Under the pieces are notes generated by a model, which was not told the origin of the DNA, did not search any database, and saw nothing but the letters and a program-made list of their open reading frames with translations. The translations under genes were made by a program, and so were the position numbers. This document shows positions 1-10,242 of a stretch of DNA of 64,000 bases, one piece after another. How positions within the stretch are numbered: the first letter of the stretch is position 1; each line of letters begins with the position of its first letter. Source of the DNA: Epiperipatus broadwayi (taxonomy: Eukaryota; Onychophora; Udeonychophora; Euonychophora; Peripatidae); contig JAQFVV010000030.1 in assembly GCA_028023455.1 (NCBI GenBank), positions 1,816,501-1,880,500 on the forward strand, given 5' to 3'.

Positions 1-302
1 AGAAATAAATGAATTGGTGTCGTTCTGAAATATATTTATTAAGTTGAAACCTGATAGATTTCTCTGAAAACTGATTTTAATTCATTTAATATTTTTTATT
101 TAAATATACTAAGTGTCAGATCTCATTTTGATGAATTTGTAGTTTACTTAATCAATTTTTATTATAATTTTGATTGATACTTGGATTTCTTTACAAGAGC
201 ATAATTTATATCATTTAGATAGCTACAGGAATATACTTTTCCCTTGTATGCATTCGCGATCGGAAGGTGTTATGGTTTTTATAAAATCAGGTTTAGATTT
301 TT
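1..302. other. AT-rich non-coding
   Basis: No gene, repeat family or RNA recognised. Confidence 0.6.
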
Positions 303-410
303 CTCTTTTTTCTCATGTGTCATAGCATCAGCCGGGAAGCGAACCCGCTAACCCGGGACAACTGCTTGTAAAGCGGTTGTCGCTGACTTCTCGACCACCA
401 ATGCTTGACA
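303..410 (-). mobile_element. tRNA-derived mini-SINE
   Basis: Minus strand: AGCATTGGTGGTCGAGAAGT (A-box-like), GTCCCGGGTTAGCGGGTTCG (B-box-like), complementary AGCAT/ATGCT ends, then TATGACACATGAGAAAAA. Flanked by AGATTTTT (295-302 and 411-418). No non-tRNA body. Confidence 0.7.
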
Positions 411-882
411 AGATTTTTTTTTATTATTCCAAAAGCTTAGCACTGCAGAATGTATTTTATTAAATTTGAGCTTGTTCTTTCTATCGTGTACAAGTAAAAT
501 TTCCTTGCTGAGCTTGATATTTTGTTATCAGATTTGGCTTCAAAATCTGGTGTCTTAATGGGTGATTTAAATATTGATTTATTATTTGAATTTACTTTAT
601 ATTATGGATTTAATCAAACTCTTTTTACCATAGTCTCTTTTAGATCTATTTTTATTGGATTAAATCGGGCTTGTTTTTTGATTCGTCTGTTTCTAAAGTA
701 ATTCTCACAGATCATTTTGCCACTGAATTAAAACTATATCAGTCCAATGTATTATTTCTTGAAAAAGAAGATAAAAGTAGGAAGTCTACATTTAATTTGA
801 TTGATTGTTCGATTATCATCATTATAACAAAACCCACAATAGATATGACATATGTACCTAAATATGTTATATTGGTTTGATG
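411..882. other. AT-rich non-coding
   Basis: A short open frame (671-880) shows no recognisable motif. Nothing else seen. Confidence 0.55.
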
Positions 883-891
883 TATTTCAAT

Positions 892-1004
892 TTTTTTTTT
901 CATATGTCATAGTATCGGCCGGGAGGGAACCCGCAACAACAGTCTGCAACCAACTGCTTGCTTGCAAGGCGGCTGCGCTGACCTCTCCGCTTACAACGCT
1001 TGAC
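892..1004 (-). mobile_element. tRNA-derived mini-SINE, long-variable-arm form
   Basis: Same family with an extra hairpin-like insert before the B box (GCAAGCAGTTGGTTGCAGAC). Flanked by TATTTCAAT at 883-891 and 1005-1013. Confidence 0.65.
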
Positions 1005-1013
1005 TATTTCAAT

Positions 1014-1598
1014 ATTTTACTGCAGTATTATCGTGAAAATAAGTACAATATTTCATTAAATAGATTCCAAGAAAAAATAACTTTATGGTTATATTCAATT
1101 AATAACTGGAGTAAATTTAATATTTGATAATAACTGTTTATATTTCAATTGTAACTTCTTTTTTGTTTCCATTATAAAAAGTTTACAAAATACCAGTATG
1201 TATTTTAAAAATGAATATTTCCTATTTTATATAGGTACCATGAAATATAATAATTATTTTCTAGTTTATTTATATTGTGTAATTATATCAATAGATCTGA
1301 ATATAAATAGCAAAAGAAATAATGTTCTAAAATATTATGTACACAATTTAATGTAATTATTGAATTGTATACATAATAAACATAGAGCTTATTACATTTA
1401 TAATTCTTAATTTTAATATGTTTTATAGATATGTTTATTAATGGATATCTTTTTATTATTAGATGATAGCTATATTTTAACTGTTATTCTTTTGTTGTTG
1501 TTGTTGTTGTTTTAACGGTTAATATGGTTAATTGTATTATTTTACATAAGTTTTATATATTTGTATATTAATTTTTAATTCTAGTTTTAACTCTATGC
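1014..1598. other. AT-rich non-coding
   Basis: A small (TTG)n run near 1492-1512. Otherwise nothing recognised. Confidence 0.6.
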
Positions 1599-1599
1599 A

Positions 1600-2250
1600 T
1601 GATTTTTTTCATGCATGGATATTGGATGAGTAAGCATTAGATACTTATTTTATGCACAAGCGCTCTGGCATCCATTGATTACTCTGGTTGGCACAGAGTG
1701 GCACTACTGTATGAAGAGTTTTGCCTTGTCTGTAAACAATTATGTGCTAGTATAAGAGATGGTGATCATGTGATGCTTAATGGTTTAACACCAATCTGGC
1801 CTAATAGGATAGTGGTGGCTATGGTTGTTAAAGAGCCAAAGCTACCAAAATGTATAGGTGCTGAACTGAGTTCAGACCCATATGACTATATAAGCTATTG
1901 AGCTTAGATTGAAAATATTTTTGTGTTTTCAATTTCATTCTCATAGTTTTATAGTTAAGTACAGATAAAAGGTGGTTGCTGGAGGGTTGCATTAGATCCT
2001 AAGATCTAGGTGCAGTGCTCTCAGATCCAAAGCTTCTCACTGATGAAGGCCGCAAGCCAGAAACTAGTCTGGGGATATTGGATGAGTAGGAATTAGATAG
2101 GGATTTTATGCATAAGCCTTCTGGCATCCATTGATTACTCTGGTTGGCATAGGTTGGCACTACTGTATGGAGAGTTTTGCCTTGTTTGTAAACAATTATG
2201 TGCTGGTATAAGAGATGGTGATCATGTGATGCTTAATGGTTATATCCTAT
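1600..2250 (-). mobile_element. Family A element(s), composite
   Basis: Two partial units (1613-1795 and 1975-2240) with the family A blocks CTGGCATCCATTGATTACTC, GTATGGAGAGTTTTGCC and GGTGATCATGTGATGCTTAA. The family's usual head (ATCACATGATCACC) is at the right-hand ends here. A hammerhead-like core lies at 2034-2075. A short open frame at 1698-1901 is accidental. Confidence 0.75.
2034..2075 (+). ncRNA. Hammerhead-like ribozyme, family A
   Basis: Stem I UUCUCA (2034-2039) pairs with UGGGGA (2070-2075) with two G-U pairs; core CUGAUGA (2040-2046); stem II GGC/GCC with an A-A mismatch at its base; GAAA (2060-2063); stem III ACUAGU is self-complementary, so it would form best in a dimer; cleavage triplet GUC (2067-2069). 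All core bases are present; the short stem II is a weakness. Confidence 0.55.
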
Positions 2251-2734
2251 ATTTCCTTCTTTATTTAAATGATAGTGTCTTTTGGTAATGACAATGTTAA
2301 AATGCTAAAATTAATTGACTCTTTTAGTATATATTATATTATTGGATGATCGATTACAAAGCAACAACGTTAATGCAAAATATGTTTGGGTAACTTGTGA
2401 TGATATGTTCGGTGATATCATACAATTGCTATGTGGGTCACATTATATTACTTCATAAAATTCATGTCAGAGCTGCTAATGAGCCTACATGGAATGATTG
2501 AACTCACAAATTATGCATTTACTTGAGATTAAAAAATATATTTAAGAATTATTTCTTTTGTTATTTATAATCAAACTATTTGTATAATTATTTTAAACTC
2601 GAAAAAATATAAATAGAGAGTAATTATTATATTTCAAGGTATTTATATAAAATAAAGAAATATTCATTTTTAAGGTACTGTAATTATAAAAATTAAGCAA
2701 CTTTCCTTAGACGAATGTAAATTAAAGTTATATG
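2251..2734. other. AT-rich non-coding
   Basis: No feature recognised between a family A and a family K repeat. Confidence 0.55.
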
Positions 2735-3283
2735 CACTGATACACAATCATAAGAAAAGCTATAAATTGAATGAAAATTTCCACCCCTTGTATATGTATT
2801 AAATGGATAATGTCCTGTACATGAGGGGTCAGATTGACTTTAGGTCAACATGGGTGTGATAAGAATTTCGGTCTCAGGGTGACCTTTGAGCATTCCATCA
2901 TCAGATTTTCAATTGGATGGACCGTTGAAGAGTTGGAGTGTGGAGCGGATTGAAGCATGTCCATTAAAATATGAAGATTGGCTATCTTAATATATATCTG
3001 AGCACTTATTGCATATATGTGTAGAGATGATAATATGAACCAACTGATGATTGCTGGTTTAGCATAAAGTATGTATGTTGGTGATTGTTCATCTTTTCTA
3101 CATGTATGTGTTCAGATGTATCAGTGATATGAGATAGAGTGGTGAGTCACATGAAAGTCTGTGCTCATATACCCTATATAATAAATATAAAATGAAAGCT
3201 AAGCACTTTCAAGGGTGTTAAATGTCCTCATAGTCGCAAACATTTAGCATCCATTTTACATTTATATAATTTTCATTCAATTT
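2735..3283 (+). repeat. Family K repeat
   Basis: Long, low-complexity repeat with blocks TCAACATGGGTGTG, ATCAGATTTTCAATTGGATG, ACCAACTGATGATTGCTGG and GTGAAAGTCTGTGCT. Related copies at 19640, 20185, 21165, 25557 and 63445. Minus strand has CUGAUGA (2898-2904) and GAAA (2866-2869) separated by a possible GG..CUCA/UGAG..CC stem, but no matching stem I. Confidence 0.65.
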
Positions 3284-3411
3284 ATAACTTTTCATATTGA
3301 TAAAAAATCAAGTCAGATGACCTAATTTTATTTAATAAAGCTCCTATTTACAAATGTTATATATAGAGTAAGTTAAAAACAAACTCTTATGAAGCTTCAA
3401 AAATACCCTCA

Positions 3412-3453
3412 ACCTCAGACCGCGGTTTCTGCCTCTAGCGTCATCAGTGAGGT
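3412..3453 (-). ncRNA. Hammerhead-like ribozyme, family B left arm
   Basis: Mirror image of the right-arm motif: perfect 6-bp stem I, CUGAUGA, GAAA, ACCGCGGU and GUC. Differs from the right arm by one base in stem II. Confidence 0.6.
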
Positions 3454-3507
3454 GCTAGGGAATAAAAATAAAATGCTGGACTAGTTCTAGTATTTTTATT
3501 CCCTAGC

Positions 3508-3549
3508 ACCTCACTGATGACGCTAGAGACAGAAACCGCGGTCTGAGGT
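3508..3549 (+). ncRNA. Hammerhead-like ribozyme, family B right arm
   Basis: Stem I ACCUCA (3508-3513) and UGAGGU (3544-3549) pair perfectly. Core CUGAUGA (3514-3520), GAAA (3532-3535), palindromic stem III ACCGCGGU (3535-3542), triplet GUC ending at 3543. Stem II is only 2-3 bp with a C-A mismatch at its base. Confidence 0.6.
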
Positions 3550-3613
3550 TGAGGTATTTTTGAAGCTTCATAAGAGTTTGTTTTTAACTTACTCTATATA
3601 TAACTTTTCATAT

Positions 3614-4599
3614 GAATGCATGTCAATACGTATAACTTTAATTTTTAAAATGCATAATTAATATTTTACATTTCAATATGTTATTGAAATGAAATATTTC
3701 TTGAGTCAAAACTTAGCTTTCTGGAAATATTTTATGAGAAATAGAGTTCTTAATATTCTGAAGGCTATACATTTTTCTACTACCATCGAAGTACTATAGA
3801 AATATAATGCTCAGCAGTTATCCACATTGGCTGTCAACAGAATGTGGACACATGGCTGGAATAACTCCAATATAAAAAAATCATACACTAATAGCTAACT
3901 CTATTCTTTGAGTACCTGGTTTCTCCTTCCCAAGAAAACTCTGGTTGAAGATTAACAGAATCAAAAAACACCAGGGCGGATGTCATTATATTCTGCAAAA
4001 CTGGGGGTTTCTAGACTCTCTAAACTGTGATGGTGGAAGACCATAAACTATGATACATATCTCCAGGGGGTGTCCAATTTTTCAGGCTCCTGTTGGCCTC
4101 TTTGCTCACCTCTTGAATGGTTAAGAACTGTTGGTGTTGAATTTAATGAGCTGACACCATACATTAAATAAATAATTTTTTCTGAAATTAGGATTTTGTT
4201 GCAGATTAATTTTTTCTTTTAACAATATAATCTTTGGTGATAATTTTTTCCTGAAAGCTTAAAGAAATTGAGGAAAGCAAACATTTTTGTTATTGCAGTT
4301 GCTATTATTGAGAATATATGATAAATAAACTGATCATTATCTGAATTTAAAACAAAAAAACTGTATTACCTTTCTTGTCAGATATCTGATAGTTCCAGAA
4401 ACTCAGTTGGATTTTTTTTTCTTTAAGAAAAAGCTGTATGTGCTGTGTCAATACTATCCTTTTTATATTTGTGCTTATGACAAACAAAAATAAATTATGA
4501 TAATTATATGTGAAGAGTTATACAATTATTAAGTAAGGCTTTAGTTGGTTTAAAAACATATTTTAGACCCCTTCTGCTATTTGATATTGATCTTTTATT
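3614..4599. other. Non-coding with a GC-richer island
   Basis: 3800-4160 is visibly less AT-rich than its flanks, but no frame stays open and no family is recognised; possibly an old exon or transposon fragment. Confidence 0.5.
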
Positions 4600-4866
4600 G
4601 TTTTTTAAGAGTAAGAAGATTGAATGAATTGGAAGAGCAATATATTGTTAAATGGGATATTATTGGAGTTTGTGAAGTTAGAAGAAAAGGCAAAAAGTCA
4701 ATTGGATTTATAAATCACACATCTCATTTATTAAAAACACAAATATTGAAAGATTAAATGGAGTGGAATTCATTAAAATAAAAGATGAAACAACAACTTT
4801 ATAGAGATTGATGGAATATTAGACTGAATGGAAAGATTAGTTTTTTAACTTAACAGAAGATTATCA

Positions 4867-5202
4867 AAACAGGCAAACTCTCCATACAGTAGTGCCACTC
4901 AATGCAAGCCAGAGTAATGAATGGATGCCAGAAGGCTTGTGCATAAAATCCCTATCTAGTGCCTACTCATCCAATATCACCAGACTAGTTTATAGCTTGT
5001 GGCTTTCAACAGTGAGGAGCCTTGGATCTGAGAGGATTGCACCTAGATCTTAGGATCTAATGCAACCCTCCTCCTCACTGATGAAATCCACAACCTAAAA
5101 ATTAGTCTGAGGATATTAAAACAGGCAAAAGTCTCCATACCACTCAGTGCAAGCCAGAGTAATCAATGGATGCCAGAAAGCTTGTGCATAAAATCCCTGG
5201 TT
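4867..5202 (+). mobile_element. Family A element with 13-bp target duplication
   Basis: Inserted into the RTE LINE. Flanks CAGAAGATTATCA (4854-4866) and CAGAATATTATCA (5203-5215) differ at one base. Begins AAACAGGCAAACTC, contains decayed hammerhead-like cores in both orientations (about 4980-5013 minus, 5072-5112 plus). Confidence 0.8.
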
Positions 5203-5471
5203 CAGAATATTATCAGTTGTAGATAATTAAAATATCTGTACCAGTAAGCTCTCATTATGATAATGAAGTAGAGGATATTTATATGGATGTAGAAAATGCT
5301 TTTGATGTTACATACCAAATAAAATATTTTTACACTGCCATGGAGAATTATACAGTTAGAATTAGAAGAAAATTAAAAGATGAAAATGTTTGGGAAAATT
5401 TGGATATTGTGATAGAATAATAGGGAACACAGATCTGCAGAAAAAAAAACTTATGATTTTTTTTTAAACAA

Positions 5472-5830
5472 AGGCAAAACTCTCCATACAGTAGTGCCAC
5501 CCTGTGGCAAACAGAGTAATCAATGGATGCCAGAAGACTTGCGCATAAAATCCCCATCTAGTGCCTACTCATCCAATATCCCCAGACTAGCCATCATCAG
5601 TGAGGAGCCTTAGATCTGAGAGCACTGCACCTAGATCTTAGGATGATGGCCACAAGCCAGAAACTAGTCTGGGGATATTGGATGAGTAGGCACTAGATGG
5701 GGATTTTATGTACAAGCCTTCTGGCATCCATTGATTACTCTGTTTGGCACAGGTTGGCACTACTGTATGGAGAGTTTTGCCTTTGTTTACAACAATTATG
5801 TGCTAGTATAAAGAAGGTGATCATGTGATT
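5472..5830 (+). mobile_element. Family A element in the RTE LINE
   Basis: Palindromic family A copy splitting the RTE sequence at TGATTTTTTTTT, which is present on both sides (about 5455-5466 and 5827-5838). The related RTE copy at about 30710 is uninterrupted here. Its minus-arm ribozyme motif is partly deleted. Confidence 0.75.
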
Positions 5831-5981
5831 TTTTTTTTGAGAAAATGCAACGAGGAATAAAGGCATTGCAGAAGTGGATCATATTTTGACAGTTATAAAA
5901 AATATTTTATAATAAAATGTACTTAAATAGGATATATTCCAGGAAAATCATTGTTTGTATAACTGATTAATGGATAGATTT

Positions 5982-6016
5982 TTTTTCCATGTGTCATAGC
6001 ATCAGCTGGGAAGTGC
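5982..6016 (-). mobile_element. Mini-SINE 3' fragment
   Basis: Only the CAGCTGATGCTATGACACAT end of the family. Confidence 0.5.
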
Positions 6017-7190
6017 ATCAAAAACTATATTCATTTCTCTTCATGAAAATTGAGTAAAATTTGATAGCATAATTCCCGATCAAAGAACAACAGCTTATTT
6101 TAATCATATGTAATCAACAGCGGAGTTGATATCTCTAGCCTCTACAAGCATTCCTATAAATTTAAATTAGAATTTTTCAAATCATTTAAACATATATATA
6201 TAAACAGATCTTAAGGAGACTCAAATGATACTACTAATAAGTTTAAAATAACTATGGCATAGTGGTTGTTATATTCATTTGCCATGTTCACTTCATGAAA
6301 TTTGAGTTTTTGGCTAAATAAAGCTTGAATTTTTAAAATTTAAAACAGGCTAAAGTTTTTTAAAATTTTAGACAGTCTTCAAACAGCCTAGCTAGATTCC
6401 CAGCAGTGATTGATAATATTCTTAGCTAGGCAGTAAAGGTTTCAGGTTAAGATGCAATGGTCTGATGAATTTTGATGGGTTGACCATAATATAAAAACTA
6501 TATTAGATTATTATGTCTTTTGCGTTACTATTAGGAGAGCTTTTATTTTCCCATAAGTCTTTAATAAAAAAATAAATTCCTAAAAGTTGCTAAGTGGACA
6601 AAAGGAGCAAAAAAAAAAAACAATTTACCAATAAAGTTTTTAATGACAAGTGTATATATCTATATATACAAAGAAGAATATTAAAATATTTTAAAATGTC
6701 TCTAAATAGATAGAAAAATTAAATAACACTATAAAGTAGTATCAAAAAAACTTTGTGATAACATAAAGACATGACTAAAAAAGCCATAAAAAATAATAAA
6801 TGTCTCAAATACATAAAATGGCATATTTGTATCAAAAGCAAAGTTATTTTAGAAATAAAAAAATATGGCATTACTATCAAAAAAGAGGATTGATAACAAT
6901 AGCAAAATAATACATTTAATCAGCCATTCAAGCTATTGTGCGCTTTTTTACGAGTGTTAAATAATAAATGAATACAAAAGACTATATTAATAAAAAAAGT
7001 TCATTTGAAATGCCACACATTTTCAAAAAGAAGTGAATCTTAGCATTAAATAGTTGAAGAATGAACAATCTCTAGGAAATGATGAAATCATTATAGATAT
7101 TTTAAAAGAAAAAGATGAAATAAAGAATTTGTTGGCAAAACGTCATGTCAAATATAATGAAAATATATTAGATGACTAGAAGATGCAAAA

Positions 7191-7554
7191 ATCACTAAAC
7201 ATCACATGATCACCATTTCAGTGCAAGCTAAACTAATCAATGGATTCAAGAAAGTTTGGCATAAAATCCCTATCTAGTGCTTACTCATCCAATATCCCCA
7301 AACTAGTTTCTAGCTTGTGGCTTTCATCACTGAGGAGCCTTGGAAGATTGCATTAGATCCTAAGATCTAGGTACAGTGCTCTCAGATCCAAGGCTCCTCA
7401 CTGATAAAAGCAAGCCACAAGCTAGAAACTAGTCTGGGGATATTGGATGAGTAGTCACCAGATAGGGATTTTATGCACAAACCTTTTTGCATCCATTGAT
7501 TACTCTGGCTTGCACTGAGTGGCACTACTGTATGGAGAATTTTGCCTCTGTTTT
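7191..7554 (+). mobile_element. Family A element in the RTE LINE RT region
   Basis: Flanked by AAGATGCAAAA (7180-7190) and AAGAATGCAAAA (7555-7566), a duplication with a one-base indel. Palindromic, with hammerhead-like cores on both arms (minus GTGATGA at about 7322; plus CTGATAA at about 7400), each with one or more core changes. Confidence 0.8.
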
Positions 7555-8221
7555 AAGAATGCAAAATGTTATTGATTTTTTTAAAAAAGGTAATAAGTGA
7601 ACATAATTATCAATTTCTATAATTTCTATAAAAATACTTATTAAAATATAAATATCTATAGTAAACTTTAATACAAGCCAACCAAAAGAACAAATAGAAT
7701 TTAAAAGTGATTATAAGATGGTAAATAGCAGTCAATTATAAAAAGAAGTGAGCAATGAATATGAGATACCATTTCATATTGGATTTTTAGATTATAAAAA
7801 AAGACATGTGACTCTAGCAGCATTTTTTCTGTGATTGAAACATGGAGACTGGTATGGCCAAATTCTGTCAAATATTTATCAAAATTCAATAGCAATAATT
7901 AGACAATATGATAACATTAAGAAGATTAACAGGGTGATTTTATCTCTCTAAAACTTTTTTTAATAGTTTTATTTGTAAATTAAAATGGTAAACAAAGGTA
8001 GTAAAAATGAATGGATATTATTTATGTTATCTCACTGTTTTTGAAAATAATATTCCAGAGCTAAAGGAAAAGAAAATAGTGTTCAATTGGTTTTTGTAAA
8101 AAGGGAGGATACAAATAAAAGCAATGAATTAGAAGAAATTAGTATTTATAAATACCTTGGTTAAATTATTAATAAAGATGAAAACATAATAGATGAAATT
8201 AATCATATAATTAAACTTGGA

Positions 8222-8595
8222 TTATCATCATCATCACCAACCACTAATCAATCTATTGCAGGATGAAGGTCTCTCCAAGTTCAATCCATCTTCTCTGATC
8301 TTTAGCTTCTCTTTTCCACATCATCCCTGCTCATTTTCTTACTTCATTCATCCATCTCACATGTCATCTCTTTCTGGATCTTTTACAATCTTTTGGAATC
8401 CAGTTTTAGATTTCAATTGTCCATCTAGTATCATCTCTTTTAGCAATATGTCCAGACAACTCCACTTCAGTCTTTTAATTTTTTCAATGGGGTCAGTAAC
8501 ATATATTTGTTCTCTTACCCATATATTGAATTTTCAATGTCTTCACTTGGATATAGTATTTTTAATAGGAATATCTAAAAGGTTTATATGTTTAG
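8222..8595 (-). mobile_element. RTE LINE 3' end, inverted
   Basis: The minus strand reads VTDPIEKIKRLKW..., the C-terminal TDIIERLKW block of RTE proteins, and ends at 8222 in a (GAT)n tail like the other RTE copies (32850; 34252). It appears inserted into the plus-strand RTE copy: RTE sequence (YLIEEQYQKLRQ, equivalent to YLNRRTIxKLQT) resumes at about 8625-8690. Confidence 0.7.
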
Positions 8596-8684
8596 ACACT
8601 TGAAGCACATATTCTATCAGCCATTATTTTTAGATCTGAGATTTGGATACTTAATAGAAGAACAATATCAAAAACTCAGACAAC

Positions 8685-9030
8685 ATAGCAAAAATAAAAT
8701 TCCTTTAGAGTGTCATGGTTTATATAAAATTCTGTGCAGAGTTTGTTCACATTCACATATTGGACAGACCAATCATAGAATAAATATAAAGAAGGAAAAA
8801 TATATTTTGGCAGTTAGATAAAAATCCAATTTACTGGTTATTTATTCACACATAAAATTAACTAATCATGTGATCAATTTTAATCAACCACATATTCTGG
8901 CAAAAATTGAACAATATGATCAGAGACTGCTAACTGAAGCTATAGAGATTTTTAAAAGGCCCAAGAGCATAAATAAAAAGTGTGAATTGATGAAAATAAA
9001 TAATATTTGAAAAAAGCTATTGGAGGATAA
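8685..9030 (+). pseudogene. PLE 3' fragment: GIY-YIG domain
   Basis: A decayed GIY-YIG endonuclease domain. The plus-strand reading gives IPLECHGLYKILCRVC..., HIGQTNHRINI.., and, after stops, VINFNQPHILAKI and AIEIFKRPKSINKK, which match in order the GIY, YIG, gH.idF and EaieI.k.p..iN blocks of PLE endonucleases. The part corresponding to the RT is missing. It follows directly on RTE LINE sequence (8625-8690) and is followed by a hammerhead-like terminus, as expected for a 5'-truncated PLE insertion. Confidence 0.8.
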
Positions 9031-9149
9031 AATAATTTTTAAAATTTTTTAACCAATAGAATTTGAGTATGAAGACGAAATAATAAAAGAAAAAAAAATA
9101 ACGATTTTAATTCTCACAGACATTCTTAAGATTTGAGAAAGAAGAACCT

Positions 9150-9183
9150 CTGACGAAAGTACTTGTTATTGTACTGAAACATC
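9150..9183 (+). ncRNA. Hammerhead-like motif, end of PLE fragment (family G)
   Basis: CUGACGA (9150-9156), one extra A, hairpin AGUAC/GUACU, then GAAAC (9176-9180) and AUC (9181-9183). The downstream sequence (TTAGTTATTTTATTTTTAAT, then ACATGGAA) matches that following the motif at 41679, so both belong to one PLE terminus family. Confidence 0.45.
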
Positions 9184-9234
9184 AGTTATTTAGTTATTTT
9201 ATTTTTAATACATGGAATTTCCCAAAAATAATAG

Positions 9235-10238
9235 TATAAAACCATATATATATATTAACAGCATTTTTTTAATGTTCACTAAGTTTTTAAATTTTTTTAA
9301 AAGATATTTGCCCAATTCAAACCTCCTATTTGTTTATTATTTTTTATATTAAAAATTGATTAATTTTACATTTTCCCCAGTATTGTTTATTTTTTTTCTA
9401 ATGTTTAGGCAGTTATCTAGAAAAAAAATTTAGGCCTTTTTTTTTCTTTTTTTCACTCAAGTTAATAAATAGAAAGAATGCCATGAAAAAGACTGTTAGC
9501 TAGCCAAAATTTTAGAAAAGAAATAAAAAATATTTTTAAAAAGTATAAAATAGAATATAAAATGGAACATCTTTTAATATTATTATATTATGAGGTTAAA
9601 TGTGAAAAAAGAAAGAAAATTATAATGAAACATTTTTTTTTAATTTAAAGTTTTTGTGTGTTAGAAATTATTTTAAGCCGGTGCATCTTATGGAGTAGTA
9701 ATGTATTTATATTTGGAAAAGTTATTAATTATAAATATAGATGCATGTGTGTGCTTGATTTGAATATATAATATGTATATAAAGTCTGATAATATAATAG
9801 TTAGTACATCTATCTTCTATGCTCATAATCAGTGTTCAAAACCCATTCAAAACAAATATTTTTTAGTTAAAGATTTTTAAGTAAGCGTATAATATTCTTA
9901 GACAACTCAACTAGCTATCAAGTATTGATAAATAAATAAGTATATAGGTAGAGGTTTTAGGGAAGAAAAAATATAAAAAATTTATTACTTAAATAATGAA
10001 TATTCATTTCTCCATTAGGTTCGTTTTTTAAGAAAATAAGTCCTGATAAGAAATAGGCTATTTAAAGCGCTTTACTTCTTAATGTTTATGTTATTTACCT
10101 TATATTACCTTATAATATTTAAATATTTTAATTTATATAAGTTGTTAATAATTATTGCATGTTTGTTCATGCATATTATAGAATAGTCTAAGATTATATA
10201 GTCTACATAGAATGTGTAAGACTGAGTTCTATTCCCCT
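9235..10238. other. AT-rich non-coding
   Basis: A weak tRNA-like stretch at about 9785-9850 (ATAATAGTTAGTAC, GTGTTCAAAACCC) may be a decayed SINE. Otherwise nothing before the LTR element. Confidence 0.5.
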
Positions 10239-10242
10239 ATAC

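Larger units (their letters stand above)
3298..3599. mobile_element. Family B palindromic element with 14-bp target duplication
   Basis: Two nearly perfect arms (about 3357-3465 and 3492-3603) around a short spacer. Flanked by the exact repeat ATAACTTTTCATAT at 3284-3297 and 3600-3613. Each arm carries a hammerhead-like motif pointing away from the centre. No protein-coding content. Confidence 0.85.
4600..8225 (+). mobile_element. Degenerate RTE-type LINE with nested insertions
   Basis: Reading along the plus strand in mixed frames gives, in order: an apurinic-type endonuclease (about 4610-4740, WDIIGVCEVRRKGKKSIGF; 5215-5300, YAPT-like region; about 5840-5940), a linker (6160-6230), the RT fingers (about 7050-7130, LGNDEIIIDILKEK), an RT core region (7740-7880, GFLDYKKRH) and a connection segment (8130-8215, ISIYKYLG). 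Order and content match RTE-clade LINE proteins, with many stops and frameshifts. Family A elements are inserted at 4867-5202, about 5472-5830 and 7191-7554, and a SINE fragment at 5982-6016. The 3' end is replaced by an inverted RTE 3' fragment. Confidence 0.75.

Noticed and set aside
1698-1901. A 67-codon frame
   Set aside because: Lies in family A sequence and is not kept open in other copies.
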